From Sipunculus nudus (Eukaryota > Annelida > Sipuncula > Golfingiida > Sipunculidae): a DNA stretch of 64,000 bases. A program made the translations under genes and the position numbers. Positions within the stretch are counted from its first letter, which is position 1. Each line of letters starts with the position of its first letter. The stretch covers positions 56,789,519-56,853,518 of the forward strand of contig CM049306.1 in assembly GCA_026874595.1 (NCBI GenBank), in the 5' to 3' direction. A model generated the notes under the pieces. It was not told where the DNA came from. It saw only the letters and a program-made list of their open reading frames with translations, and made no database searches. Of this stretch, positions 10,981 through 22,518 are shown piece after piece.

Positions 10981-13068
10981 ATCAGCGCAGGTTACCGGCA
11001 GAAACATTCCCTTTGGCTTGGCCGCGTCGATCGATTATTAGAGAATGTGCAAAATCTATTGAAGGTGGTGGCACCGAGTCGCTGTCACGCAACTCCTCTG
11101 CAGCCACGCCTCGGAAATGCCCGTTTTGGCGTTGAAGGGTTGGAAACGATGGCAAGTGTTTTAATGTTTTCCCTTATAGATTCTGATGAATTTGACATTA
11201 TTTCGGGAAGGGTCTGTCCCAGCACAATCTATCAGCAAATAAACCAAATGTGTGTATCAAATGTATGTTCAACTCAGCCCATGGAAAACGCGGCCTCGGC
11301 GAAATTGCAAGGAACTGTCCTACCTTAAAAACGGATAATACGTTAGTTTATATAAATGGCGGCAGCAACAAAGTTGCAAATTTGGGATTATGAAATAAAA
11401 TTGAAACTGTCGGACAGCTTTGTTGAGCCAACAAAAAATATGTTATATGCACATAATTTGCCCAATAATATGGAAATATTTGGTGATGATCTTTATATAT
11501 TATTGTTGCTGTGCAACAGATGCACCTAATTTTAATTAAAAAATGAAAATATTTCATGATTATTTTTATATTAATGTTGTTTGTGCAGAAATATTCTAAA
11601 TGTTTCATATGCACCTACTTTGACTCTCAATATGGAAATATTTGGTGATAATCTTCATTACAATGAAGTCTGTTCATAACAATTCTGAATGTTCCAGATG
11701 CACCCAATTTGACTCTTAATATGGAAATATATGGTGATAATCTTTTTATCAATGTCGTCCGTGCATAACATCTGGAATGATGGAAACAGGGGCTGTTTGA
11801 TGCACGATTGTTGCTTAAGTTTTGTTTTATCGAATCTTGTCGGACCCACCAATAATCGTACCAATTTACGTCGTAACCTCAACTTATCAGATACCTCTTG
11901 TATAGAACGAAATATGTTTTTATTGTACAAAGTTTTTATTTGACTTAAAATCATTTTAATGAAATTTTGTGAAGGGGTGTACCTCGCGACAAAAAAAAAT
12001 ATTAATTAATTTATTCACAGCATATGGATTCATATCTGGCATTCTCAGTGTTTATATTCGCTTAATTTAGCAGATGTGTACACGCCATGGGTTATATTAA
12101 ACGGCCATTAACTTGTCAGTGAACCGATATCTAATACTGGTTTTTGTATTGTAAGTTACTCGGACCTCAAGGTTTACACACTAATGCATATAAAGTTAAG
12201 GAAAATTAATTTGTCATTAACTTTTTTTTCTCTGTAAAGATACATACTGTTATAATGCGTGAAACATAGGGCGAGACGGCCGGTTACACGACAACTTTAT
12301 TACCACAGAGACACAGGGAGCATACAGTAAAAACATGCATATATGTATATCTTAATTAGGATTGACAGTCTGTATCCCCACAGTCACGAGGTCTTATTTA
12401 GAAATCAAGGGACTTATAACCTGTTATTGCTAATTAATGTTTAAGACAGCTTTAGTCGGCTGTCGAGTCATATCCTCACAATGTATTTTTCAGGTTTTCA
12501 TAACTTAACTCTTTATAGTTCAGAATTATAATTTAATTCCTGACAAGGTATGACACTCTAAAGCTTTGCAGAACAGGTACGATTTTACTAAGCTTTTATT
12601 TTGAGTCACCAATTTCAAAAGTTACCACAGAAGATATGCTTTAGGATAAAGAAAATCTTTAAACTGTAAGAGAATATAAATATGTAATAGGGTTGACTTC
12701 AAGGAACCAAACCAAAACAGGGAGGTCCCGGTATCAGTTACAAAGCCGATGCGGGTAAAAGTTTAATGATGAAAGTCAAATTAAACCTTCAGAAATCTTC
12801 GACATATCAGAAACTAGCGGATTAGATGTTCAAGAAGTTTACATTATAATCAATATTATCATTATCATCATCACATTAATTCGTGCACTCTGCGTAATTG
12901 AAAAAGAGGTAAAACACAAAAAAAGCAGAACCCTTTGAACTTTTCCCTCACCCTGGATTCGGCACCGGTCGAGAGATAGCTAGTGTTGCTTTGGGTTTAT
13001 CCCCACAAAAAAAACCCTTGTGATAAGTGGGAACCCCGTGTAAGTAAAATGCATTTTCAGCCACTTAC
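10981..13068. other. Stretch downstream of the transmembrane exon, no further exon recognised
   Basis: This would be intron 3 of the minus-strand gene if that gene is real. A 93-codon plus-strand frame (11047-11328) and two minus-strand frames (11348-11614, 11658-11954) show no domain, no codon bias I trust, and no splice-site support. Two similar stretches with AATATGGAAATATTTGGTGAT-like sequence at about 11467, 11630 and 11718 form a weak local repeat of variable spacing. Confidence 0.4.
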
Positions 13069-13187
13069 CAGTGAAGTAGATGATCAGGAAGGCTAGCGCA
13101 GCTACTAAAGACAAGACCAGTACGGCCGCGATGATGATAAGAAGACAGCGCCTCATGTCCGTCCTGTAAACCTTCACAGTGGCCTGG
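13069..13187 (-). CDS. Exon encoding a transmembrane helix (exon 3 of a type II-like membrane protein gene)
   Basis: This minus-strand exon of 119 nt is bounded by an acceptor TTTTGGTGTTGACAG (exon begins at 13187) and a textbook donor CACTG|GTAAGTGG (exon ends at 13069). It enters in phase 2 and leaves in phase 1. After a short basic segment (QATVKVYRTDMRRC) come about 23 consecutive hydrophobic residues rich in Leu, Ile, Val and Ala, then YFTG at the splice junction. The basic MRR before the helix favours a cytosolic N-terminus, that is, type II topology. The exon is GC-richer than its flanks. Type II families such as M13 peptidases (neprilysin/ECE) place a helix like this near the N-terminus, but no family-specific motif is visible, so the identity is unknown. 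The remaining exons would lie at lower coordinates. Confidence 0.6.
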
Positions 13188-13681
13188 CTGTCAACACCAA
13201 AATCACAGCATCGTAAATGAAGGGATGCGGTTGTCACCAAGCATATTTATACCTAAGCATTTAATAACCCATGACAAAACATAAAGATGTCACTGTATTT
13301 ATATGTTTATTATCCACGACTCGATGTTATATGAACCACAAGGGTTGCGGTATGCAGGCTTATGTTAACCCGTTTCCCCGACCCCGTTTCCTTGCGCTCA
13401 TATCGAGACAGAGCAGAGATTGTGGTAACCAACAAGGGTTTGTTATGCTAACCATTCTACCATATTCCGACCACCAGCTCAACTACTGTTGGTCTACATT
13501 ATCTTTCTATTTTATTCATGAGCTCTGCTTGCTTTTTAGTCACAACAAATTAAAGGCAACAGGTGCTGTTGGTCTGAAAGTTTTCTGGGATTGAAATAAA
13601 ATAAGATTTATCTTCACAAAGTTGCCACATTTATTAAATCAACCATATTATGAATTTCTTCATTTTTTTTTGTTCTCATAT

Positions 13682-13703
13682 TCTCTCTCTCTCTCTCTCT
13701 CTT
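13682..13703. repeat. (TC)n microsatellite
   Basis: Eleven TC units; opposite strand sense to the GA arrays that follow. Confidence 0.9.
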
Positions 13704-13843
13704 TCTTTGGTTCACTCGTTCTTGCTTTATATGTTTCTTTACTTCACAGTTATTTTTCATTCTGTTTTTCGGTTATTCTTTTTTTGGAAATGATCAAGGA
13801 GTTTCAATTATCAGAAAATGGAGGGAGAAAGAGAGAGAATAAC

Positions 13844-13845
<2 letters not shown>

Positions 13846-13898
<53 letters not shown>

Positions 13899-13924
13899 TA
13901 ATCCGAGAGTGTAAGACAAAATTG

Positions 13925-13981
<57 letters not shown>

Positions 13982-14034
13982 ATGTGAGATAGAGACAAAA
14001 GTGTAAATGGAGAAAGAGGAAGGGGGGGGGGGGG
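13846..14034. repeat. Compound (GA)n array with interspersed 40-bp spacer and poly-G
   Basis: Two long (GA)n runs (13846-13895 and 13930-13978) are separated by related spacers with the shared pattern GAGAATAAT..GAGA..GACAAAA.TGTAAATGGAGA. A 13-base G run (14022-14034) closes the block. The recurrence of the spacer shows that the array grew by duplication of a larger unit, not only by slippage. Confidence 0.85.
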
Positions 14035-14181
14035 AATGTAAATGGAGATATATAAATGAAACTATGAGAGAGAGAAGTAGGCCAATTATCCATGGGGCGT
14101 TATCTTATACTTACTTCAGTAACTTTACAATGTGTATTGACATCAAACAAACGACACAAATACCCCAGAGACAATCCTTAC

Positions 14182-14279
14182 CCCTTTTCCCTGAAACTAT
14201 GCCGCTTAACATAAATATCAAACTTCATGTTCATCCAGGTCGTTCCGTTCTGTTGCCGTTCTTCTTGCTTCTCAGCATC
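14182..14279 (-). CDS. Charged exon (exon 2 of the type II-like membrane protein gene)
   Basis: This minus-strand exon of 98 nt is bounded by a strong acceptor, TGTGCTTGCTCTTCAG, and a donor, AAAAGGG|GTAAGGATT. Read from phase 0 it encodes 32 residues beginning DAEKQEERQQNGTTW, containing MNMKFDIYVKRHSF and ending REK plus two bases. It therefore leaves in phase 2, exactly what the transmembrane exon 1 kb downstream requires; the joined codon is Gly. The composition is polar and charged, fitting the cytosolic tail of a type II protein. The overlapping 175-codon plus-strand frame (14007-14534) has no recognisable content and I treat it as a shadow. I do not recognise the protein family. Confidence 0.6.
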
Positions 14280-15097
14280 CTGAAGAGCAAGCACAGCAAG
14301 TATATAATTAAATATATTACAGTAAACAGACTAACCTGTTGTTTTTGGAGGACATCTCCATTTTGTTATAGCTGTGCAGGTTTCCACGCTGGCAGCGGGA
14401 TAGTAATACACCAAAAAAAAAATCCCCCAAGACTTCACAAATATGCGGAGAATAGTTTCTATAGAATCAGGTGGAGATCTGTTGTACGGCCGTACACTAA
14501 GGCCGTAAAGCTCAATGCGATAGAGAGGGAGTGAATATATGCTCCCGGTACATATCCCAGACCGTGGAGGTCAAAGTTCAACCCGTAGCGCAATACGCCT
14601 GAACGATGGTTTCTAATGTTGTACACTCGGCGTACAGATTTGCCGAAGGTTGTAAGTGCTATATACTTACTACGGAGGTCTGCCTCGCTTTCTCACGGCA
14701 TGGGGTATTCAACTGTACAACAAATAGTAGGCCCTATATCTTTGTATACAGTAAACACAACACTTAAGTATGTCAGAAATTTCATTATACCTATATGTAA
14801 TTATAAGGATGAATAGTATGGGTGTGAACGTGCGGGACACTTGAAAGTACACAAACGGTAGACACCTGGGTACCCCTCGGACATTTCAGGTAAATACACG
14901 TTCCAATACACCTATGCAATGTGATATATCGTACTTATTGACGATTTTTTTCATGTTCCTCTGTGTATCACTGCATTAGCAAAGAAGGTTGGCATTGAGT
15001 GTTTATGAATATGAATATTATATAACTTCGGGCTAATGATCGTTAAGCCGTGCAGGAGATTTAAAAATAAATAAAGAAAGATATAAATAATCAGAAA

Positions 15098-15305
15098 GGG
15101 ATGGGGGGGGGGGGGGGGTTCTAGTGGGTCCCGGGCCCCTTTTTCAGTCGCCACAACTCAAAGGTTTCAGACAATATTTTGCGGCCTGGACCCCCCCCCC
15201 CCCCCCCCCCCAGCCCACCTTCCGGACCTGATGACCTTTTTTTAAGTTTTTTTTATTAGTTCTGTTTTTTTTAAACATTTCCCACACCCGCCTGAGACCC
15301 ACCTA
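15098..15305 (+). mobile_element. Poly-G/poly-C dispersed element, copy A
   Basis: A 16-base G run (15103-15118) and a 21-base C run (15191-15211) flank a segment containing TTTTGCGGCCTGGACCCC, then CGGACCTGATGACC-TTTTTTTAAGTTTT. The same order of blocks appears at 38400-38560 (plus) and, reversed, at 24225-24400. The tail (15271-15303, AAACATTTCCCACACCCGC) is also found alone at about 18276-18308. Confidence 0.6.
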
Positions 15306-16195
15306 ATATTTCATATATCCTTGATTTGCCCCTGATTAAGCCTATATTTCGTTGGTGATTTCTTTATAAAAAATTGCGGAACATGCAGAATTATCCTCCA
15401 CACCTTACCCCCTGATGTATTAAATGTTTTTAATTAAGGATGAAAAAACACGTGTATATTGCATACCCCCTTTCGGCGCATGAGGGGCGCTGTAATTCCG
15501 TGGAATTTCATATATTTATAAACATACATACATGCATACAGATACACACAAATATTTGAGTACACACTTAAACTCGTTTGTCATGTGGAAATTATGGGTA
15601 TTTAGTAAATATTAGGATCGTCACAGATCGCATGGTTCATTATAGTCACTGTATGCTAAGTGTCGAACAACCGGTCATCATGGGCCGGTAGATCGCTTTG
15701 AACTTACTTAGGGGACATGTAGCCATTCAATCTGTCCTAAAATGTGACCAAACTTTCGTATGGTATGTATGTATTTACTGAACGGTAAATCGAAGCTAAT
15801 ATTATGAGACTATGGAAATATAGTGAGGACGATATAGTCCATGAACTATTGGAGTTGCTGTTTCCTACGGGAAAGGTTTTAGAACAAAGCTAGAGACTCT
15901 ACATAATCAAATGAATGCTGACACTTATTTTAAGGATGATCTTTTGAAGATATTATGAATTAAATCATCACATGTATATGAAAGGGCTCAATAATCAGTC
16001 AAACGGCGTGATGGCTCAAATTGCCCTTTGAAGTTCTTTTATTCTTCCCCTTTTAACATGAAATATGTGATATCTTTATACCTTAAAACTTGGAGGACAG
16101 TATTGGAATAATGATGCACGTACACAATGTTCATGATGAACAACATTTGAAGTATGACGTAAAGGCAAGCATATATCTTGATGCAGGGTATTTGA
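15306..16195. other. Gene-free stretch
   Basis: Nothing recognised; AT-rich with no ordered repeat. Confidence 0.5.
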
Positions 16196-16199
16196 CCTT

Positions 16200-16850
16200 T
16201 GGCGATAGGTGCATATAGACATAGTCTACGATGGAGGAACATGATTATGACTTTCCGGAACAAATAGTCCAGCTTCGAGGATATTAATTATGACCTATAG
16301 GTACACATAGTCCAATATTTCGGACATTTGTGTAAAAATGTACAGGTGAGCATAATAATAATAATAATAAAAAAAAAGAGAAAAATATGTCATGACGGAG
16401 GGCTTTGAACTTTGACGTACAAAGAGACATATGTCATGACGGAAGGACTTGAATTTTGACGTATAAATAGACATAGTCCATGACAGAGGAACTTGCACTA
16501 TGACTTATACTGACGGACAAAGTTCATAACGGAGGGTTTTGAACTGAGACGTACTAATGTACATAATTTATGACGGAGGGCTTGTATTGTGACGTACAAA
16601 TGTACATAATTCATGACGAAGGGCTTTGAATTGTGACGTACAAATAGACATAATTCATGACGGGGCTTTGAATTGTGATTTACAAATACACATAATTCAT
16701 GACGGAGGGCTTTAAATAGTGATGTACAAATAGACATAGTTCATGATGGAGGGCTTTGAATTGTGACGTATACAAATGGACATAGCTCAAGATAGAGGCA
16801 TTTGCATTGTGACGTACAGGTATTCACCATTACATTATAGGGAACATGGT
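16200..16850. repeat. 44-bp minisatellite, decaying at both edges
   Basis: The unit reads about ACATAATTCATGACGGAGGG, CTTTGAATTGTGACGTACAA, ATAG (44 bp). Clear copies run from about 16397 to 16830 with small indels; more diverged copies extend to about 16200 on the left and past 16850 on the right. A short (AAT)n/poly-A interruption lies at 16350-16385. Minus-strand frames through it are repeat frames. Confidence 0.85.
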
Positions 16851-17444
16851 CTATTAAGGAGAATATCCATACCTATACATCATTTATGATATATACAGGT
16901 ACACGGAGTTCACCAAGGACAACATGTACTGCTTTGTTATGGTTAACCCCCATTAACATCTAAATATAACTTTAAGGTGACTTTAAGGTATAACATTTAA
17001 AAACGGCCACTATACCTGAAATGTCTTGCCTCAATAACGTGAAACGTCAATTTGTATTTATGTATGTTTACGTATATTTCTTTAACACATAAAATATGTA
17101 CTATAAACAAAAGTGCAAGTGTTTTTGCCGAACGATTGCAGATATAGGTCCAGATCTACATATGACTTTGATGTTGTTCTTTTGCGGTAACAAGGTTAAC
17201 CTGAGTGCAATAATTCAGTAATGTGAACCTAAGGTTCCTCTAAATATACAATAAACAAACACAAAACATCTGCCGCTCGGGCCTGGGAATATCTCTGCCA
17301 CGCCCGAGGGAATCAGTAATACCCGGGCTCTTGTCATTTTAATACCCTGAATGCGTTCTCAATGAAATAGTCACAGGCGAATACACAGCTGAGCAGGTTA
17401 TGTTTGTAGATTGTTTATGTTGGTGAATCCGGAATTGTTTTGGG
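16851..17444. other. Gene-free stretch
   Basis: No gene or repeat seen apart from a few decayed 44-bp unit remnants at the left. Confidence 0.5.
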
Positions 17445-17642
<198 letters not shown>

Positions 17643-17803
17643 CAGTAAAATTTCGCTTGACCACCACCACAGTTAAGCGAACACCTCAAAATGACGACCA
17701 CTTGTTTATGGTCCCGATTCATTTTTGTTCATTATATAAGCCCTCGCTAGGACGAACACCTAAAACATGCGACTACTTTATTGAATTCCCGTTGGCAATT
17801 ATT

Positions 17804-17874
<71 letters not shown>

Positions 17875-17900
17875 CGGGACCTCAATAGAGTAGTCGCATT
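17643..17900. mobile_element. Pogo-like MITE fragment with internal (ATT)n-(TA)n
   Basis: Starts with ACAGTAAAATTTCGCTTGACC, one base over a typical CAGTAAAACCTCGCTNN terminus and matching in style the copy at 30801. It continues through related GAACACCT direct repeats and contains (ATT)n at 17798-17820 and (TA)n at 17820-17873. The stretch CATGCGACTAC upstream and GTAGTCGCAT downstream of the microsatellite are inverted copies, so the element forms a hairpin around it. Confidence 0.45.
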
Positions 17901-20643
17901 CTTTGTTGCATTCGTATTAACGACGAACTCCGTTGCAAAACATCGCTTCTTTCTTTATTTACAGCAAATAATCATGACCATGCATTCGCTAAACCTGATG
18001 AACGATGTATATACTTTTTTAGTGCTTAATGATGGTAAAAGTCTCATGAAATATTTTACTAATATAGGAGTTGTATGATGAATGACGGATTTAACAATTC
18101 TAAGCAGTTATTGACAGAAAGTGACATAGTATAGCCCCTCCCCCACTATTTGACAGTCATAAATTTCAATTGTGTCAAATTAACTAAAATATTTATATCT
18201 CTCTTTAGAGAAATAAGCCATTGTATAAGCCTTTAGTCTCAAAGGTATAAGGAAGTATTCCCATATACAAAATTTTTTTTAAACATTTCCCACACCCGCT
18301 TGAGACTGGGCTTACCTCACCTCCCTGCATGGAAGGGGCTCTCTCACTGTCTCTTGCCAGGGTTTCCTGATTAAATTTTCTCTATATATATATACACGGA
18401 ACCTCTACAGGGATTTCCAGCTTATATTTGTTATATATAAAAGAAGAACAATTTTCGCAAGAAGACTTTTTTTTCATGTACATGCAAGGCTTTCATCATT
18501 TAACTGCTACAAACGTGTTTTTTTTCAGCATTTTGACTTAATTTTCGAGCGGATTGATTATTCACAGATGTGGACTTATTAGCTTTAATCGTTAAAAACC
18601 CAAATGTTATTATATTTTCCTATTCATAAAATATAACTAAGACATGGGAATCGCAAAGTGTAATATAAGATTCAATTAACCCTCTCCGACAAAGCCATCT
18701 TTGAGACAACTAAACTACAGTCGAGTTAGCATGGTCATCGTGTCTTATAGTTACTAAGCGTACCTAGTATAGATTATAGCTTTGAACAAAACCCATTGAT
18801 GAAGTATCATTGCTGTTACGTTTACTAGTTAGTACATATACATACCATGACCTGATCAGTGCATACAAGTTCGGGATCACATACAAACTGCACATAAGAC
18901 TCACATCTACGGGGTATATGACAACTATATTGTTACTGTATTAATATAATGGTCAGTGCATACAGAAATGCAGGCTTAATGCGGGTCTTTAATATCAAGT
19001 GACGGCTTCGACTGGCCACATTATATCCGGGTTTGGGTGTGAGTTAAGGTAACATGCATACATAAATGTTTAATGGCCAGTGTGGCCAGTTGCCTAAAGG
19101 GAACTTTTATTGATAAAATCAATTTATTTTATAACCGAACCAGCTGTATACAACACTTTCATATCCTTCAGAGAACCCGCTGTATATATGGGGTTGTAAG
19201 TGGTTATAACGGTATTAAAAAGTTCCGATTTTATGTGACACTGACCACACATGCATAAATACATTAAACACTTATTTTACCTAGAAAAATACATGTTAAT
19301 CCTGCTTGTGATAACAATTATTCATATTTATTTATATCTATAGATGTCTTCCGGCAAATGCACATTAATCTACATAACAGTGTTTTTGCTTTCTCTTTTA
19401 AGTCAGTTCAAAGAAGCTGTAATGTGCACGCTTAACTACTTTTACTTCTCTTATATGTGAATGGTAAGGCTCATGATGTTTTATCCTTACATACTAAAGT
19501 AAGCCCAGCCCTGTGGGTTTGCTTCCATCATCAGCGCTCCACTTGGCTGATTTAAGACCTAGACTGTATTGCACTCGGCGACTGATCCAGTTTTCTCTCT
19601 TCACTATAACCCGGTAACCCTTCACGTGGAACGTGCCTGGTCCGCATATCATACCGATCTTCCCTATTCCCCCTGACAGCGGTGACCCCGAATCGCAATC
19701 ATGCGTACAATACTGAGTAAAGGTCAAAGCTATACAGCATATGCCCGTAAAACTCGGTGCCTTTAGTGTTACTAAAGGGTGACCAGGCTGTAAGACCAGT
19801 AATCTATAGTGGGGAAAGGGCAATTTCAGATAAGATACCCCTAAGCACCCATATACCCAAATTTACCTTTACGAATAAAATGTTGTATATTCTATTTTAT
19901 GCAATTATGGTTAATGTTTTAGAAAAAGGGTAATAATGCAATAAAAAGTGACAAAGAGTAAGGCCAATAAAAAGGTATGGTTCTCAGGCACTTTTTTTTC
20001 AGAAATCAGTGCGGGGGGGATGATATTTTATTTTTTACCTTTCTTTGTAGGTTATGATAAAAATGTCATTTGATCAGGGAAAAAATTAAAAAATAACACA
20101 ATTAATTTCTTAAATAGGTAAAAGCAAAACTTACCAAGGAAATCTTATCTAAATTGTCTTATTTTATCTTCTTGCAAGATAAAAATCAAAATATAAAGTT
20201 TTGATGCGGGGGGTTAAATTGACGCGGGCGGTGCCTTTGAACCATACCATATTTTTTTGGCCTAATAGCAAAACTATGTAGAATTATTTGAGCTTTCTAA
20301 ATAGGCACTAATGGAGAGCTTTTAGGCTGGGTAAATTATGCATTAGGGAGGGGATTCCTGTTTTTCTCTTCCTGTGTAATTAATATTGAATAAATTTTCA
20401 TCCGCATAAAAAAAGATTTCGGGACATACCCTGGAAAAGTCAAGTATTTTCTGCTCAAGAAAATGTTATTACATGTATGAATTTTCTTAACTGTGACCTG
20501 TACACATGCACTCATTGTGTATGTGATTCAAAACTGGAATTTTAAACTGGTTTTGATATGACCTGAATACCCATGTTCATCTTTTTACCTTGCCTAATGG
20601 CGTTATAAAATTAAAGAGAAGACTAAAATATCAGATAATTTGC
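17901..20643. other. Mostly gene-free stretch
   Basis: Contains one copy of the AAACATTTCCCACACCCGC motif (18276-18308). A minus-strand frame of 109 codons at 19823-19494 ends in a stop and has acceptor-like sequence TTTCCCCACTATAG before it, but no domain and no paired donor, so I do not call it an exon. Confidence 0.45.
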
Positions 20644-20849
20644 AGGCGCAGATCCATGGGGGGGGGGGGGGGGGGGGGGCCTCAACCGCTTTAAACCAAC
20701 GACCATTTTTAAAGACAAATCTTATGCATGACGGGGGTTTTGGGAGGCGAGAACCCCCTGCTCTCAACCAACGACCCTTTTTTAGACAATTTTGATGCAA
20801 GACACCTGTTGATCCCTCCCTGCAACAAAATCCTGGATCCGCGCCTGAT
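20644..20849. mobile_element. MITE-like element with CAGGCGC-GATCCA inverted termini and poly-G
   Basis: The left end CAGGCGCAGATCCATGG and the right end TGGATCCGCGCCTG are inverted over about 14 bp. A 22-base G run (20658-20679) follows the left terminus. Two internal direct copies of about 50 bp share CAACCAACGACC and (with one change) GATGCAAGAC. No coding capacity. Confidence 0.6.
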
Positions 20850-21466
20850 TTGTCATTAAAATGTATATATGTTATAAGACTCATTGTGCATGGGTGCATC
20901 GAGAAGACATCCTTTTAGCTCCATATTCAAAAACGGGAGGACTCATGATGCTGATTACTAGGCATTACACAGATTAACTGCAGCCATTGAAGACATTCAA
21001 TTCAAAATTACAGAATTCCTTTTGTATTTAAACATATTCTGGCCACCCCCTTTTGGTTATATGCATCAATGGACAATACTAAGCAGTCTGACTTGGAACG
21101 GATATTGTAATTAATCCCCTCTTCCCCCCTCTCCTCACCTCTGTCCAACGGATTTACAATAAATCTCTGCAGTCGTTTGATGACTGATCCACTTCTGGAC
21201 GAGGTTAAGAATTACCACCAGATGTGACCTTGTTAATCCCAGGTGTCATAGAAACAATTATCCGGATATTAACTCCCGAGACGCCCTCAGTCCAAGAAAT
21301 CTTAGTTTTCCGACCATGAATTGATTTCATGACCATCTGCGTTGAACGGTGTCAAGGTAGTGAGTTTTCGCTGACTTTTTTCCTCAAGTATAACTCTCAA
21401 CACAGTCACTTCATTGTATTAACATTTTTTTTAACAGGCAGTGATAGCTTTCATTCTGTATGAAAC

Positions 21467-21937
21467 TTAAAGGTGCCTAATCACCTACCTTTTGAAAAAG
21501 AACTTATGTGATTCCTGCCTTCCTCTGTGAAATATATGAATGTTGTAATGGTACTTTTGGTTGTGAAAAGTTCTTATACGGTCTTAAGGAAGGATGTGTG
21601 AACTAGTTTATCAACAAAATGTTTATAAATACAGCAATGTTGACAAATTGGAAAAACATGTAACCTAAGGTGGTAGGTTGCATATATGCAGAGGTAGAAA
21701 GGTCACTTGTTGCAAAACGCCATTTGCAAAGCTCTGGCTTATCTGACTTGCCGCCAGATGCCCTTGTTGAATTTGATTTGATGATTTTGGCGGGCCCCAA
21801 CATAACGTAAACATGTTGATATAAACAAAACAAGCAGCTTTGGTGCGATAATATCCACAATTTGTGGCCTATTTTTTTAAAGCTCAAAGGGATTACCTTT
21901 ATTTTATAAACGTCAGGTAGATGATTGGGCCATTTAA
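21467..21937 (+). mobile_element. TTAA-flanked inverted-repeat element, family 1, copy a
   Basis: It starts TTAAAGGTGCCTAATCACCT and ends GATGATTGGGCCATTTAA, so the termini are inverted and TTAA lies at both borders. The interior (AAAAGTTCTTAT, GGTTGCATATATGC, AAAGGTCACTTGTTGCAAAA, GGCGGGCCCCAACAT) is shared with the copy at 41054-41512. There is no transposase; the element is non-autonomous. Confidence 0.75.
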
Positions 21938-22019
21938 AATTTCCTTACCTGTTGCTTAATGGGACATTTCTTTTTATTTAACATACTGATATGCTTTAAC
22001 GGATAGGCACTGCAGTGAT

Positions 22020-22495
22020 GTAGTTCAGTTCATACCATCCGGGTCTGGGTCTAGGCAACTGGAGTGCGAGTCCAAGTCAGTATCATTGAATCCTAGTCAT
22101 TTGGAACCCGAGTCTAAATCGGAGTCCAAATCCAAAACAAATCACATTTTAAGTGACATTAAAAACCAAAATTTGAGATCAGTATTGCCACTTTTTATAT
22201 AAGTTTATGCAAGCTTTTTATTTCAGGTTTAAATACCTGTTGCTAGGATGCAGAGCTTAATCAGGCTTGGTATATCGTTAAAAGTATTTTTGCAAAATAT
22301 TTTGTTAGAAATTTGCACACATATTAAGGCATTATACTGAGTGGCGTTTTTTTTTCCCAATGTACACAAGAGCACAAGTCCGAATTCATGAACATCGAGT
22401 CAAATTCCGAGTCCCTAAAAAAGTGGACCCAGGTCCCTGAGTCGGGTCCAAGTCCGGACCTCAGTAGTTGGTTTCATATTCCGAGGTTAAATATT
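22020..22495. repeat. GAGTCC-rich flank of the minisatellite
   Basis: Two blocks (22030-22135 and 22380-22470) are rich in GAGTCC/AAGTCC/GGGTCC motifs, separated by unique sequence. A related block in the opposite sense lies at 37690-37770. Probably a decayed dispersed repeat. Confidence 0.4.
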
Positions 22496-22518
22496 GGCAA
22501 TGTTCAATTTTGCTTGTT

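Larger units (their letters stand above)
13188..14181 (-). other. Putative intron 2 with CT/GA arrays
   Basis: Lies between the two phase-matched exons. It is dominated by a (CT)n run (13682-13703), two long (GA)n runs and a poly-G tract, each listed separately. Long open frames on both strands here are frames of Ser-Leu or Arg-Glu dipeptides made by the GA repeat and are not genes. Confidence 0.55.

Noticed and set aside
11060-11085. GTGGCACCGAGTCG resembles part of the CRISPR tracrRNA/sgRNA scaffold
   Set aside because: In fact the window reads GGTGGCACCGAGTCGCTGTC; only about 14 bases match, the scaffold hairpin is not completed, and nothing bacterial surrounds it. Coincidence.
13794-14093. 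Ser/Leu-rich frames of up to 99 codons on the minus strand
   Set aside because: They are the (GA)n repeat read as dipeptides; length comes from the repeat, not from coding.
14007-14534. 175-codon plus-strand frame, the longest on that strand
   Set aside because: It starts in a GA/poly-G repeat, has no recognised domain, and overlaps a minus-strand exon with better splice and phase evidence.
19494-19823. 109-codon minus-strand frame with mixed composition
   Set aside because: An acceptor-like sequence precedes it, but there is no donor, no polyadenylation signal I trust, no domain, and no phase link to other exons. Possibly worth a protein search, but not called.
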